A stretch of 64,000 bases of DNA, taken from the NCBI RefSeq assembly GCF_001428845.1, contig NZ_LMIU01000003.1, positions 67,243 through 131,242 on the forward strand, given 5' to 3'. The position numbers and the translations under genes were made by a program. The DNA is from Achromobacter sp. Root83. Its GTDB lineage: Bacteria > Pseudomonadota > Gammaproteobacteria > Burkholderiales > Burkholderiaceae_B. Numbering within the stretch: the first letter of the stretch is position 1; each line of letters starts with the position of its first letter. The notes under the pieces are model-generated. The model was not told the origin of the DNA and searched no databases. It was given only the letters and a program-made list of their open reading frames with translations. Below are positions 1 to 8,687 of this stretch, piece by piece.

Positions 1-134
1 AGGACATGCTGGAAGACCTGGTTGCCGCCGCGTTCAACGACGCGCTGCGCAAGGCCGAGGCGACTTCCCAGGAAAAGATGGCATCGGTGACCGCCGGCAT
101 GCCGCTGCCCCCGGGCATGAAGCTGCCGTTCTGA
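1..134 (+). CDS. ybaB: Nucleoid-associated protein YbaB/EbfC, C-terminal end (partial)
   Basis: Only the last 43 codons are present; the gene enters from the left edge and stops at 132-134. The visible tail begins [19 protein letters not shown] and ends in a Met/Pro/Gly-rich stretch ([11 protein letters not shown]), as in YbaB/EbfC proteins. The family forms small DNA-binding dimers coating the nucleoid. The call rests on this tail plus position: ybaB directly precedes recR in most proteobacteria, often behind dnaX, and recR starts 21 bases downstream here. Confidence 0.85.
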   Translation, partial: DMLEDLVAAAFNDALRKAEATSQEKMASVTAGMPLPPGMKLPF

Positions 135-155
135 TCGCCGCAGTCCTAGGCCGCC

Positions 156-764
156 ATGGATCCGTTACTGCCTGAACCCGAGCCGCTGGTATCGCTGATC
201 GAGGCGCTGCGGCGGCTGCCCGGCGTGGGCGTGCGTTCGGCCCGGCGCATGGCCTATCACCTGTTGCAGCATGACCCGCAAGGCGCGGACATGCTGGGCC
301 GGGCGCTGGCGGGCGCGGTGCGCGATCTGAAGCACTGCGCGCGCTGCAACAGCTTCGCGGAAGAAGAGGTCTGCGGCACCTGCTCCAATCCCAAGCGCGA
401 TCCCTCCTTGCTGTGCATCGTGGAAACGCCGGCCGACCAGAACATGATCGAGTCCAGCCACGGCTACCGTGGCCTGTACTACGTGCTGATGGGCCGGGTG
501 GCGCCGCTGGAAGGCATCGGTCCGCGCGAACTCGATTTCGACCGCGTGATCAAGCGGGCCACCGACGGCGTGGTGCAAGAGGTCATCCTGGCGACCAACT
601 TCACCGCGGAAGGCGAGACCACCGCCCACTTCCTGGGCGAAGCCCTGGGCGAGCGCGGCCTGCGGGTCACGCGCCTGGCGCGCGGCGTGCCGGCCGGCAG
701 CGAACTGGAATACGTCGACGCGGGCACCATCGCCTGGGCGCTGATGGAGCGCAAGACCACCTGA
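156..764 (+). CDS. recR: Recombination mediator protein RecR
   Basis: RecR helps load RecA at gaps during RecFOR-dependent repair. The 202-residue length is typical (about 200). It has an N-terminal helix-hairpin-helix region ([20 protein letters not shown]), a four-cysteine zinc finger around residues 60-80 (CARCNSF, then [11 protein letters not shown]) and a C-terminal Toprim domain starting at [15 protein letters not shown]. It lies 21 bases behind ybaB and the two are probably cotranscribed. Confidence 0.97.
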   Translation: MDPLLPEPEPLVSLIEALRRLPGVGVRSARRMAYHLLQHDPQGADMLGRALAGAVRDLKHCARCNSFAEEEVCGTCSNPKRDPSLLCIVETPADQNMIESSHGYRGLYYVLMGRVAPLEGIGPRELDFDRVIKRATDGVVQEVILATNFTAEGETTAHFLGEALGERGLRVTRLARGVPAGSELEYVDAGTIAWALMERKTT

Positions 765-833
765 CGTCCGCGGTATCGGAACGTCTTGCCGGCAACGTAC
801 CGGCAAGGCAAGAGAACGAGAGGAAGACAAACC

Positions 834-2093
834 ATGTCAGCGCTGACCGGACTGAAGGTCCTGGAACTCGGCACGCTCATCGCCGGCCCCTTCGCCGCGC
901 GCATCTTCGGCGAATTCGGCGCCGACGTCATCAAGGTGGAAACGCCGCACGGGCCGGACGGCACCGGCGGCGGCGATCCCATCCGCAGTTGGCGCCATCT
1001 GCACGAGGGCAATTCCCTGTGGTGGACGGTGCAGGCCCGCAACAAGCAATCCATCGCGCTCAATCTGAAAGACCCGCGCGCGCAGGAGATCGCCCGCAAG
1101 CTGGCGCTGGACGCCGACGTCGTGGTCGAGAACTACCGCCCCGGCGTGCTCGAGAAGTGGGGCTTGGGCTATGAGGCGCTGCGCGCCGTCAATCCCGCGC
1201 TCATCATGGTGCGCCTGTCGGGCTATGGACAGACCGGTCCGATGAAGGACCAGCCCGGCTTCGGCGCCATCGGCGAATCCATGGGCGGGCTGCGCTACGT
1301 GTCGGGCCACCCCGACCGTCCGCCGCTGCGGGTCGGCATATCGATCGGCGATTCCATCGCGGCGCTGCACGGCGTGATGGGCGCCATGATGGCGCTGCGC
1401 CATCGCGACGCCACCGGCGGACGCTGGAATGGCAAGGCCGGCGAGGAATCCCGGGCGGGGCAGGGCCAGATGGTGGACGTGGCGCTCTACGAAGCCGTGT
1501 TCAACATGATGGAAAGCCTGGTCCCCGAGTACGACGTGGCCGGCGTGGTGCGCGAACGCACCGGCGGCGCGCTGCCCGGCATCGTGCCCTCCAACACCTA
1601 CACCACCCGCGATGGGCAGAACATCGTGATCGCCGGCAACGGCGACGCGATCTTCCATCGCCTGATGCGCGCGATCGGCCGCGACGACCTCGCCGAAGAT
1701 CCGGATCTGGTGCGCAACGATGGCCGCGCGCGCCGCGTCGACGAGATCGACGGCGCCATCCAGCAATGGTGCGCGGGGCGCGGTATTGAAGCGGCGCTGG
1801 ACGTGCTCAAGAGCGCCGATGTGCCCGTGGGCAAGATCTACAGCGTGGCCGACATGTTCAGCGATCCGCAGTTCCTGGCGCGAGGCATGATCGAGCAGCA
1901 TCGCCTGGCCGACGGCAGTCCGGTCAAGCTGCCCGCGGTGGTTCCCAAGCTGTCGGAAACCCCTGGCCAGACGCGCTGGGTGGGCCCGAAATTAGGGGAA
2001 CATACCGAGGAAGTCCTGAAATCGCTAGGGTATGATTCAGCGGCTATCGACGAGCTGGCAAAGACCGGCGCTATCGGTAAACCCGACAACTAG
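834..2093 (+). CDS. CaiB/BaiF family CoA-transferase
   Basis: A type III CoA-transferase, which moves CoA between carboxylic acids. The ATG at 834 follows an AGGAAGA ribosome site and gives 419 residues; an in-frame upstream start at 786 has no such site. The N-terminus (LKVLELGTLIAGPFAARIFGE, ADVIKVE) and the segment IGDSIAALHGVMG, which should carry the catalytic Asp, are characteristic. A short glycine-rich insertion (about residues 198-214) interrupts the usual sequence before the GQMVDVALYEAVF motif. The binding protein of an ABC importer starts 11 bases downstream, so the imported substrate may be activated by this enzyme; that substrate is unknown. Confidence 0.88.
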   Translation: MSALTGLKVLELGTLIAGPFAARIFGEFGADVIKVETPHGPDGTGGGDPIRSWRHLHEGNSLWWTVQARNKQSIALNLKDPRAQEIARKLALDADVVVENYRPGVLEKWGLGYEALRAVNPALIMVRLSGYGQTGPMKDQPGFGAIGESMGGLRYVSGHPDRPPLRVGISIGDSIAALHGVMGAMMALRHRDATGGRWNGKAGEESRAGQGQMVDVALYEAVFNMMESLVPEYDVAGVVRERTGGALPGIVPSNTYTTRDGQNIVIAGNGDAIFHRLMRAIGRDDLAEDPDLVRNDGRARRVDEIDGAIQQWCAGRGIEAALDVLKSADVPVGKIYSVADMFSDPQFLARGMIEQHRLADGSPVKLPAVVPKLSETPGQTRWVGPKLGEHTEEVLKSLGYDSAAIDELAKTGAIGKPDN

Positions 2094-2104
2094 GAGACAA
2101 ACCA

Positions 2105-3145
2105 ATGTCAGTCACCCGCCGTGAACTGCTCAAGATGGCCGGCGCCGCCGGCGTCATGGGCATGGCCCCCGCCATCGTGCGCGCGCAGAAGCTCGAAAAG
2201 ACCAAGGTCCAGATCGCAGTCGGTGGCAAGCCGCTGATCTATTACCTTCCGCTCACCATCGCCGAAGCGCGCGGCTACTTCAAGGACGAAAAGCTGGAAG
2301 TCAGCATCGCCGACTTCGCGGGCGGCTCCAAGGCCCTGCAGGCCGTGGTGGGCGGAAGCGCCGACGTCGTGTCGGGCGCCTTCGAACACACGCTGTCCAT
2401 GCAGTCCAAGGGCCAGGCCTATCGCGCCTTCGTGCTGCAGGGCCGCGCGCCGATGATCGGCGTGGGCGTGTCCAAGAAAAACATGCCCGACTACAAGGGC
2501 CCGGCCGACCTGAAGGGCAAGAAGATCGGCGTGACCGCGCCCGGTTCGTCCACCAACATGGTGGTCAGCTTCTTCCTGGCCAAGCATGGTCTTAAGGCGT
2601 CCGACGTCTCCTTCATCGGCGTGGGCGCGGGCGCCGGCGCGGTGACCGCGGTGCGCAGCGGCCAGATCGACGCCATTTCCAACACCGACCCCGTGGTGTC
2701 GATGCTGGAAATGCCTGGCGAGATTCAGATCATCGTCGACACGCGCACGCTCAAGGACACCCAGGAAATCTTCGGCGGCAACATGCCGGCCGGCTGCCTG
2801 TATGCGCCGCAAGCGTTCATCGACGCCAACCCCAACACCACCCAGGCGCTGACCAACGCACTGGTGCGCGCCAACAAGTGGATCCAGAAGGCCGGGCCCG
2901 ACGAAATCGCCAAGGTCGTGCCGGAAGCCTATCTGCTGGGCGATCCGGCCGTGTACAAGGCCGCGCTTGCCAAGAGCATGGAAGGCCTGTCGCCCGACGG
3001 CATGATTCCGGAAGACGGCGCGGCCACCGCGCTGAAGGCCCTGGCCGCTTACCAGAAGGACTTTGACGGCGCGAAGATCGATCCGTCCAAAGTCTGGACC
3101 AACGATTTCGCGCGCCGCGCCAACGAGAAGTATGCCAATGGCTGA
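2105..3145 (+). CDS. ABC transporter substrate-binding protein, NitT/TauT (SsuA/THI5-like) type
   Basis: Periplasmic binding component of an importer for a small organic molecule. The N-terminus carries an apparent twin-arginine signal (TRRELLKMAGAAG, cleavage probably near IVRAQ). The body has the family layout: YYLPLTIAEARGYFKDEKL near residue 45, GGSKALQAVVGGSADVV near 75, and a LKGKKIGVTAPGSSTNMV stretch. It sits between the CoA-transferase and the ATPase, whose start overlaps its end by 8 bases. Substrate specificity (sulfonate, nitrate, pyrimidine-like or aromatic acid) cannot be read from the sequence. Confidence 0.88.
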   Translation: MSVTRRELLKMAGAAGVMGMAPAIVRAQKLEKTKVQIAVGGKPLIYYLPLTIAEARGYFKDEKLEVSIADFAGGSKALQAVVGGSADVVSGAFEHTLSMQSKGQAYRAFVLQGRAPMIGVGVSKKNMPDYKGPADLKGKKIGVTAPGSSTNMVVSFFLAKHGLKASDVSFIGVGAGAGAVTAVRSGQIDAISNTDPVVSMLEMPGEIQIIVDTRTLKDTQEIFGGNMPAGCLYAPQAFIDANPNTTQALTNALVRANKWIQKAGPDEIAKVVPEAYLLGDPAVYKAALAKSMEGLSPDGMIPEDGAATALKALAAYQKDFDGAKIDPSKVWTNDFARRANEKYANG

Positions 3146-3947
3146 AGCCGCGCTGTCGCTGGAAAACATAAGTTGCACCTTTGTCTCGCGTGACGACCGT
3201 TCGCAGCGCTACACCGCCGTCAGCTACACGACCCTGGCCATCGCGCCAGGGGAGTTCGTGTCGGTGGTGGGCCCGACGGGCTGCGGCAAGTCCACCCTGC
3301 TCAACGTCGGCGCCGGATTGCTGGCGCCGTCGACGGGGCAGGTGAAGGTGTTCGGACAGCCTCTGTCCGGCATCAACGCCCGCGCAGGCTATATGTTCCA
3401 GGGCGAGGCCCTGCTGCCCTGGCGCAGCGCGCTCGACAACGTGGTGGCGGGCCTGGACTTCGCCGGCGTGCCCCGCGTGCAAGCGCTTGAGCAAGGCCGG
3501 GAATGGATGCGCCGCGTCGGCCTGGGCGGGTTCGAAGGCCGCTATCCGCACCAGATGTCGGGCGGCATGCGCAAGCGCGCCATGCTGGCCCAGACCCTGA
3601 TCCGCGACCCCGACATCATCCTGATGGACGAGCCCTTTTCCGCGCTCGACATCCAGACGCGTCAGCTCATGGAAAACGAGGTCCTGGACCTGTGGATGGC
3701 CAAGCGCAAGGCCGTGCTGTTCATCACGCACGACCTGGACGAAGCCATCGCCATGAGCGACCGCGTCGTGGTGCTGTCGGCGGGACCGGGCACGCATCCC
3801 ATCGGCGAATTCGCGATCGACCTGCCGCGTCCGCGCGACGTGGCCGAGGTCCGCACCGATCCGCGTTTTGTCGAGCTGCATGCCGCGATCTGGGGCGTGC
3901 TGCGCGAAGAAGTGCTTAAGGGCTATGCCCAACAGAAGCGAGCCTGA
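3138..3947 (+). CDS. ABC transporter ATP-binding protein, NitT/TauT type
   Basis: Energises the importer formed with the flanking binding protein and permease. The ATG at 3138 is preferred because GAGAAG at 3125-3130 is well placed; the in-frame ATG at 3132 is too close to it. This gives 269 residues overlapping the previous gene by 8 bases. Walker A is GPTGCGKST, the signature is MSGGMRKRAMLAQTL, Walker B is IILMDEPFSALD and the switch His is in LFITHDLDEA. The MSGGMRKR signature is typical of TauB/SsuB/NrtD-like ATPases. Confidence 0.93.
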   Translation: MAEAALSLENISCTFVSRDDRSQRYTAVSYTTLAIAPGEFVSVVGPTGCGKSTLLNVGAGLLAPSTGQVKVFGQPLSGINARAGYMFQGEALLPWRSALDNVVAGLDFAGVPRVQALEQGREWMRRVGLGGFEGRYPHQMSGGMRKRAMLAQTLIRDPDIILMDEPFSALDIQTRQLMENEVLDLWMAKRKAVLFITHDLDEAIAMSDRVVVLSAGPGTHPIGEFAIDLPRPRDVAEVRTDPRFVELHAAIWGVLREEVLKGYAQQKRA

Positions 3948-3950
3948 CCC

Positions 3951-4745
3951 ATGCCGAAATTGATCAAACCCGGCAACGCCAGCCTGCGCTTCTGGCAATT
4001 GCTGCTGCTTGTCGTCATTCTTGCCGTCTGGCACTTCGCCTCGCGCGATCCCAAAGTGGCATTCTTCTTCGGTGAACCCCTGAAGGTATGGGGGCGGATC
4101 TGGGCGTGGTTTGTCACCAACGCGGACATCTACAACCATCTGGTCGTCACCCTGACCGAGACCGTCCTTGCCTTCTTCATCGGCACCATCGCCGGACTGG
4201 CCTTCGGGCTGTGGCTGGGGCTGTCGCCGCGCGCAAGCTCGATCCTGGATCCCTACATCAAGGCGGCCAACTCGATGCCGCGCGTGATTCTGGCGCCCAT
4301 CTTCGGCATGTGGTTCGGCCTGGGCATCTGGTCCAAGGTGGCGCTGGCCGTGACGCTGGTGTTCTTCATCGTGTTCTTCAACGTCTATCAGGGCGTGCGG
4401 GAAGTCAGCCCGACCTTGCTGGACAACGCCCGCATGCTGGGCGCGCGCCAGCGCCAACTGCTGCGCCACGTCTATCTGCCGTCGGCCACCAGTTGGGTAT
4501 TCTCCAGTCTGCACACGTCGGTCGGCCTGGCCTTCGTCGGCGCGGTGGTGGGCGAATACCTGGGGTCCGCAAGCGGGGTGGGCTACTTGATCCTGCAGGC
4601 CGAAGGCACGTTCGACGTCAACACCGTGTTCGCGGGCATCATTGTCCTGACCGCCTTTGCGCTGGTCCTGGACATCATCGTCGGGGTCGGCGAAAAGCGC
4701 CTGATGAAGTGGCAACCCAAATCGGGCGAAACCGAAAAGCTGTAG
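3951..4745 (+). CDS. ABC transporter permease, NitT/TauT type
   Basis: Inner-membrane channel of the importer, 264 residues with about six hydrophobic segments. The cytoplasmic coupling loop (VSPTLLDNARMLGARQRQLLRHVYLPSA, around residues 155-180) matches the BPD_transp_1 EAA region. It starts 3 bases after the ATPase stop. The four-gene set CoA-transferase, binding protein, ATPase, permease reads as one operon. The gene is followed by the convergent bphO gene with a 25-base gap. Confidence 0.93.
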   Translation: MPKLIKPGNASLRFWQLLLLVVILAVWHFASRDPKVAFFFGEPLKVWGRIWAWFVTNADIYNHLVVTLTETVLAFFIGTIAGLAFGLWLGLSPRASSILDPYIKAANSMPRVILAPIFGMWFGLGIWSKVALAVTLVFFIVFFNVYQGVREVSPTLLDNARMLGARQRQLLRHVYLPSATSWVFSSLHTSVGLAFVGAVVGEYLGSASGVGYLILQAEGTFDVNTVFAGIIVLTAFALVLDIIVGVGEKRLMKWQPKSGETEKL

Positions 4746-4770
4746 CCAGCCCGGGGGCGCGCCGCGAGCA

Positions 4771-5346
4771 TCAGGCCCGTAGCGCGTCCCGGCTGCGCAG
4801 CCAGGCGGTCAGGCTGTCGAAGGCGTCGAGCGCGCCTTGCAGGGCATGCGCCTCGCGGCCCTTCGCACCGGCCTCGCTGTCCAGGTGCAGCAAAAATTCC
4901 TTCCAGAGCGGCCCCACCTGTTCGCCATAGCCCCGCAAATAGCGCAAGGGCAGCGCGGGGGTGGCGTCCTGCAGCCGTTTGGCCAGAAAGCGGCCACCCA
5001 GTTGCGAGCCTTCCACCACGTAGGCCACGCCCAGCGCATAGGCGTCAGGGGATATCAACATGGGGATTTCCGCGCAGCGAGGCACGGGCGCGGTGTCGCG
5101 GGCGTCGGCCAGGTCCTCGCGCAGCCAGGCGCTCTTGCCGGCGCGCGCGGGGGCCTGCAGGCTGTCCGGCCAATCCAGCCGCCATAGCCGATGTTCCAGC
5201 GGTTCGAGCCAACCCAGCAGGGCGCGCAGATAGTTCAGGTAGCTGGCGCGGTCGATGTCGCCGCCGCTCAGTGCCAGGCCCTGGTCCAAGGTTTCGTGAC
5301 GTTCCCGCGTGCCGTTGCGCAGCGCCTGATGAATCCGCGAGATCAT
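4771..5346 (-). CDS. bphO: Bacterial heme oxygenase, biliverdin-producing (BphO)
   Basis: Opens heme to biliverdin, the chromophore of bacteriophytochromes. The start is the ATG at 5346, overlapping the stop of the upstream gene as ATGA, and gives 191 residues, normal for bacterial heme oxygenases. The predicted proximal heme ligand is His17 in GTRERHETLD. The distal helix is represented by AYVVEGSQLGGRFLAKRL (about residues 105-125), and the final third is a helical heme-oxygenase tail. It is the last gene of the bphP operon, matching its biosynthetic role. Confidence 0.9.
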   Translation of the reverse strand: MISRIHQALRNGTRERHETLDQGLALSGGDIDRASYLNYLRALLGWLEPLEHRLWRLDWPDSLQAPARAGKSAWLREDLADARDTAPVPRCAEIPMLISPDAYALGVAYVVEGSQLGGRFLAKRLQDATPALPLRYLRGYGEQVGPLWKEFLLHLDSEAGAKGREAHALQGALDAFDSLTAWLRSRDALRA

Positions 5347-6005
5347 GCGGGCAGCTCTCCAGAGGGCCGGGAATCGGGCAGGTGGAGCGACCAGCACTGG
5401 TCCTGCCGTTCCAGGCGCCAGCCCGCGGAGGCCGCAAGAAGCTCGATCTCCCGCGGTTCGAACACCGGCGCCGGCGCGTCGGCGGCAGCGGCGCCATCGG
5501 GGAAACGCGCGCGCCAGACGCCGGGTTCCGAGGTGTCCAGCACCAGCTCCGCGTCAGCGGGAAGCATGGGCAGCAGGCACAGCAGCCAGGCCAGCATCAG
5601 ATAGCGCGAATCGAACCGAGGCAGTTCGGCGGGGGCGATATATTCCGGCCAGCGCACGCTGTGCCGCGACAGCAGCAGGTGCGAGAACATCAGCAGGCGG
5701 CACTCCTGAAACAGGTCGTCCGCCATGGCGGTGCCACCGCTATCGCTCATCCACTGGTCCAGGTCCCGGACGACGCCGACGCTGTCTTCCAGCATGCCGG
5801 TCAGGTCGCCGGCCAGCCGCTGGCAGCGTTGCTGCGCGGCGTCGGCGTCGGCGCCTTCGGGTGGCTGCCGCAGCATCGCGGCGGCCAGCGAGGCGTTGGA
5901 CAGCGGACCCAGGATCTCGTGGCGCAGCACGGGAAAAATCTGCCCCAGAACCTTGAACTGCACGCCTTTTACCGCCAGTGCGATGAAGGGATCGGGAATC
6001 GTCAT
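5343..6005 (-). CDS. H-box protein of the phytochrome operon, candidate ChpT-like histidine phosphotransferase
   Basis: A 220-residue protein between the receiver and bphO. It begins MTIPDPFIALAVKG. Near residue 29 there is an H-box resembling kinase dimerisation helices (FPVLRHEILGPLSNASL). No clear N-, D- or G-box for ATP binding follows, although the C-terminal half (LVLDTSEPGVWRARFPDG and the end) could be a degenerate ATPase fold. That layout, DHp-like helices plus a non-binding kinase fold, is what ChpT-type histidine phosphotransferases show, and length agrees. The alternative is an orphan protein that lost kinase activity. It starts 10 bases after the receiver stop and overlaps bphO by 4 bases, so coupling is likely. 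Confidence 0.6.
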   Translation of the reverse strand: MTIPDPFIALAVKGVQFKVLGQIFPVLRHEILGPLSNASLAAAMLRQPPEGADADAAQQRCQRLAGDLTGMLEDSVGVVRDLDQWMSDSGGTAMADDLFQECRLLMFSHLLLSRHSVRWPEYIAPAELPRFDSRYLMLAWLLCLLPMLPADAELVLDTSEPGVWRARFPDGAAAADAPAPVFEPREIELLAASAGWRLERQDQCWSLHLPDSRPSGELPA

Positions 6006-6015
6006 GGGCACGCGA

Positions 6016-6381
6016 TCAGCCTGCCTGGCACAGGATGGCGACCAGCGCGTCGGGGTCGGCCGGCTTTTCGATCCAGCCGGTGAACATGCTGTCGGTGCCA
6101 TCCCGCCGGTCGTGCCGCGCCAGCCCGCTCAAGGCGTAGATACGCGGCGGCATCGCGCAGTCGCGCAGGCGGGCCGCCAGTTCATAGCCATCCATGTCGG
6201 GCAGCAGGATGTCCAGCAGCACGGCATCGGGCGCGAAGGTCTTCGCCAGTTCCAGCGCCTGCCCGGCCGTGGCGGCGCAGCGTGTTTCCAGGCCGGAAAG
6301 CGACAGGAATTCCGCCAGCAGTTCCGATCCCATTTCGTTGTCGTCGACCAGCAGGACCCGACTCGCGCGCACGCCGATCAA
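6016..6381 (-). CDS. Single-domain response regulator of the phytochrome operon
   Basis: A stand-alone receiver with no output domain. It has the acidic pair in VLLVDDNE, the phosphoacceptor Asp in VLLDILLPDMDG, the switch Ser in YALSGLA and the conserved Lys in WIEKPAD. Two TTG starts are possible: at 6402, overlapping the bphP stop as TTGA, and at 6381. The 6381 start is preferred because GGAGA sits 7 bases upstream on the coding strand, giving 121 residues; the upstream choice adds MNLRRHK. It probably accepts phosphate from BphP and may pass it to the H-box protein. Confidence 0.9.
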   Translation of the reverse strand: MIGVRASRVLLVDDNEMGSELLAEFLSLSGLETRCAATAGQALELAKTFAPDAVLLDILLPDMDGYELAARLRDCAMPPRIYALSGLARHDRRDGTDSMFTGWIEKPADPDALVAILCQAG

Positions 6382-6398
6382 TTTATGTCTCCGGAGGT

Positions 6399-8588
6399 TC
6401 AAGAAGGCCGAGGCTCATGCATGCCGCGCGGCAGCGTCACCGTGAAGATGACAAGTCCATCGCGGCAGTCGACCGCGATCTGGCCGCCGTGGTCGCGCAC
6501 GACCTGCTCGGCGATGTACAGGCCCAGTCCCAGGCCGTTGCGGTTACGCGGCTGCCCCATCGATTCCGGCTTGAAGGGCGAAAAAAGATGCGCCAGCAGG
6601 TCTTCGGCGATGGGCCCGCCGTGATTGACGACGCGCAGTTCGATGGTGTCGTCCGCCTGCGCGGCCCTGACGATGATAGGCTGGCGCGGCGCGCCATGCT
6701 GGCGCGCGTTGCTCATCAGGTTGGTGATGACTTGCGCCATGCGGTCGGTGTCGGCCATCAGGGTCAGGCCGGGGGGCACGTCGGGCTCGATGCGCAGGCC
6801 CGGATAGGCCTGGCGCTTTTCCTCGATCAGGCTGTTGATCAGCCCGGACAGGTCGCACAGCCGCTTTTCGATGCCCAGCCCGAGCCCCCCTTGCAGGCGG
6901 GACAGGTCCAGCACTTGCGAAATCAGCCGCTGCATCCGGCCGCTGGAGTAGCGGATGCGTTCGCCCATGCGGGCGCCCGAGTCTGTCTGGGACAGCAGGG
7001 TGGCGGCCATCGAGATGGACTGCAGCGGGTCGCGCAGATCGTGGCCCAGCATCGCCAGCAGGGCGGTGCGCGCCCGATCCACGTCGACGGCGCGGCTGGT
7101 GGCGATGTGGGACAGTTCGTCGCGCAGGTTGTCGGCGGCTTCCAGTTCGGCGGGCAGCCAAGGCGTGCAGATACCCCGCACGACTTCCTGCCAGGCCTCG
7201 AACGAACCCCGAGGCGTCAGCCGCGGCCCCAGGCTGCCCACGGCATACTGTTTTTCAGGCTTGCCGCCCCATACGACGGTTTCGATCTGCTCCTTGCGCA
7301 GCCAGATCAGCCAGCCGTTGTTCATGGGGTCGAACTTGCACGCCAGCAGGCCCGCGTACGGCACCAGATCGGTTTGCAGTTCTGGATAGTCGCGAGCGAT
7401 GTTGGTGGTGTGGACCAGGCGCTGGCCGCTCTGGTCCAGGGCGCAAAGAATGCCGGCCAGTTCACCGCGCGGCGCGATGCCGCCGAACACCGTCACGCTG
7501 TTGCCCCAGAGGCAAAGCGCGGCATCGCTGGGGATCAGCGACGCAGGGGTCTCTTGTCCGAGGGACAGCGCCTGAGGCACGTTTTCCGAGGCGGACACGC
7601 GCTCGGCCAGCTGGCTGACCAGCCCGGCGCTCTGGCGGGCCTGTTCGGCGCGTTCGCTGCCTTCGATATTGGCCAGGGCGGCGGACAGCACCTGCGCCAG
7701 CGCCTCGCATGCCAGGCGGACGGGGTAGGGGATGGGCCGGGGCGTGTGGTGATGGCAGGCGATCATTCCCCAGAGCCGGCCGCCGATCACCAGCGACAGG
7801 CTCATCGATGCCCGCACGCCCATGTTCGCCATGTATTCCAGATGGATGGGCGATACGCTGCGCAGCACGCAGAAGCTCATGTCGAGCGGGTGCGGATCGG
7901 AGGACGGCGCGGCCAGCACCCGGACCGGCTGGTAGTTGGCGTCGGCGATCTGGCGCAGCGTGTTCACCGTATACAAGCGGCGCGCCTGCGCGGGAATGTC
8001 CCCGGCGGGATAGCGGCGGCCCACCCAGTCATCCAGCGAGTCCCGGTGCTGTTCGGCGACGATCTCGCCGCTGTCGTCGGGATGGAAGCGGTAGGCCATC
8101 ACCCGGTCGAAGCCCGTGGCGCGCTGCACTTCGCGGACCATGCTGTCCAGCAGGCCCTGGATGTCGCGCTGCCTGCGGACCCGCTCTATGCTGCGATAGA
8201 TGCGCTCGGGCTCCGCGATGCCGGTGCTGTCGGCGCGCTGTTCCAGCTCGATGATGGTCAGGCCGTTGGCGTTGCGGTGGCCGATCACGTCATAGGTGAT
8301 GGCGCCCAGCGCCATGGTCAGCGGGTCGAAAATGGGGTCGGAGTTATCCAGCCAGGTGGAAAGGTAATCCGCCAGGACCGCGGGCAGCGCCCCGGGCAGG
8401 CAGGGCGCGCCGAGCGCAAGGGGGGCATTCAGCGCCTGGGCCGCATTTTCGCTGGCATACCGCAGCGTTCCGTCCGCGCCGAAGGCGAGCAGCACGCCCA
8501 GGGGCTGGATGGCGCCCGGCACGTGGATCGGTTCGCTATCGCAGTTCGCGAGCGTGACCGGCGGATGGGATTGGGTAGGCGCATTCAT
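6399..8588 (-). CDS. bphP: Bacteriophytochrome sensor histidine kinase BphP
   Basis: Red/far-red photoreceptor kinase of 729 residues with the classical PAS-GAF-PHY-HisKA-HATPase order. Cys16 in TLANCDSEPIHVPGAIQPLG is the expected thioether site for biliverdin. The GAF domain has YPAGDIPAQARRLY (Asp197) and RSVSPIHLEYMANMGV (His249). The PHY tongue keeps PRGSF at 459-463. The kinase has H-box His516 (MLGHDLRDPLQS), N-box NLMSNARQHG (about 623-632) and G-box GLGLGLYIAEQVV. Every residue expected for a working photoreceptor kinase is present. It is the first gene of a reverse operon ending in bphO. Confidence 0.96.
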   Translation of the reverse strand: MNAPTQSHPPVTLANCDSEPIHVPGAIQPLGVLLAFGADGTLRYASENAAQALNAPLALGAPCLPGALPAVLADYLSTWLDNSDPIFDPLTMALGAITYDVIGHRNANGLTIIELEQRADSTGIAEPERIYRSIERVRRQRDIQGLLDSMVREVQRATGFDRVMAYRFHPDDSGEIVAEQHRDSLDDWVGRRYPAGDIPAQARRLYTVNTLRQIADANYQPVRVLAAPSSDPHPLDMSFCVLRSVSPIHLEYMANMGVRASMSLSLVIGGRLWGMIACHHHTPRPIPYPVRLACEALAQVLSAALANIEGSERAEQARQSAGLVSQLAERVSASENVPQALSLGQETPASLIPSDAALCLWGNSVTVFGGIAPRGELAGILCALDQSGQRLVHTTNIARDYPELQTDLVPYAGLLACKFDPMNNGWLIWLRKEQIETVVWGGKPEKQYAVGSLGPRLTPRGSFEAWQEVVRGICTPWLPAELEAADNLRDELSHIATSRAVDVDRARTALLAMLGHDLRDPLQSISMAATLLSQTDSGARMGERIRYSSGRMQRLISQVLDLSRLQGGLGLGIEKRLCDLSGLINSLIEEKRQAYPGLRIEPDVPPGLTLMADTDRMAQVITNLMSNARQHGAPRQPIIVRAAQADDTIELRVVNHGGPIAEDLLAHLFSPFKPESMGQPRNRNGLGLGLYIAEQVVRDHGGQIAVDCRDGLVIFTVTLPRGMHEPRPS

Positions 8589-8619
8589 TCGTGTAGGTAC
8601 CCGGCGGCGCGCAGTTGTG

Positions 8620-8634
8620 TTGTCATTATGTCAA
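8620..8634. promoter_or_regulatory. Quasi-palindrome in the bphP / carboxymuconolactone-family divergent region
   Basis: TTGTCATTATGTCAA reads as two 7-base arms (6 of 7 paired) around a central T. It lies 31 bases upstream of bphP and 53 bases upstream of the divergent gene. On the + strand a possible promoter, TTGTGT and TATTGT with 17-base spacing, overlaps it. It may be an operator, but no known factor is recognised. Confidence 0.3.
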
Positions 8635-8687
8635 AGATATTGTGCGAATGTGTGCGTTTGCAGCCTTTTCACCTTTCTGGAGTTCCC

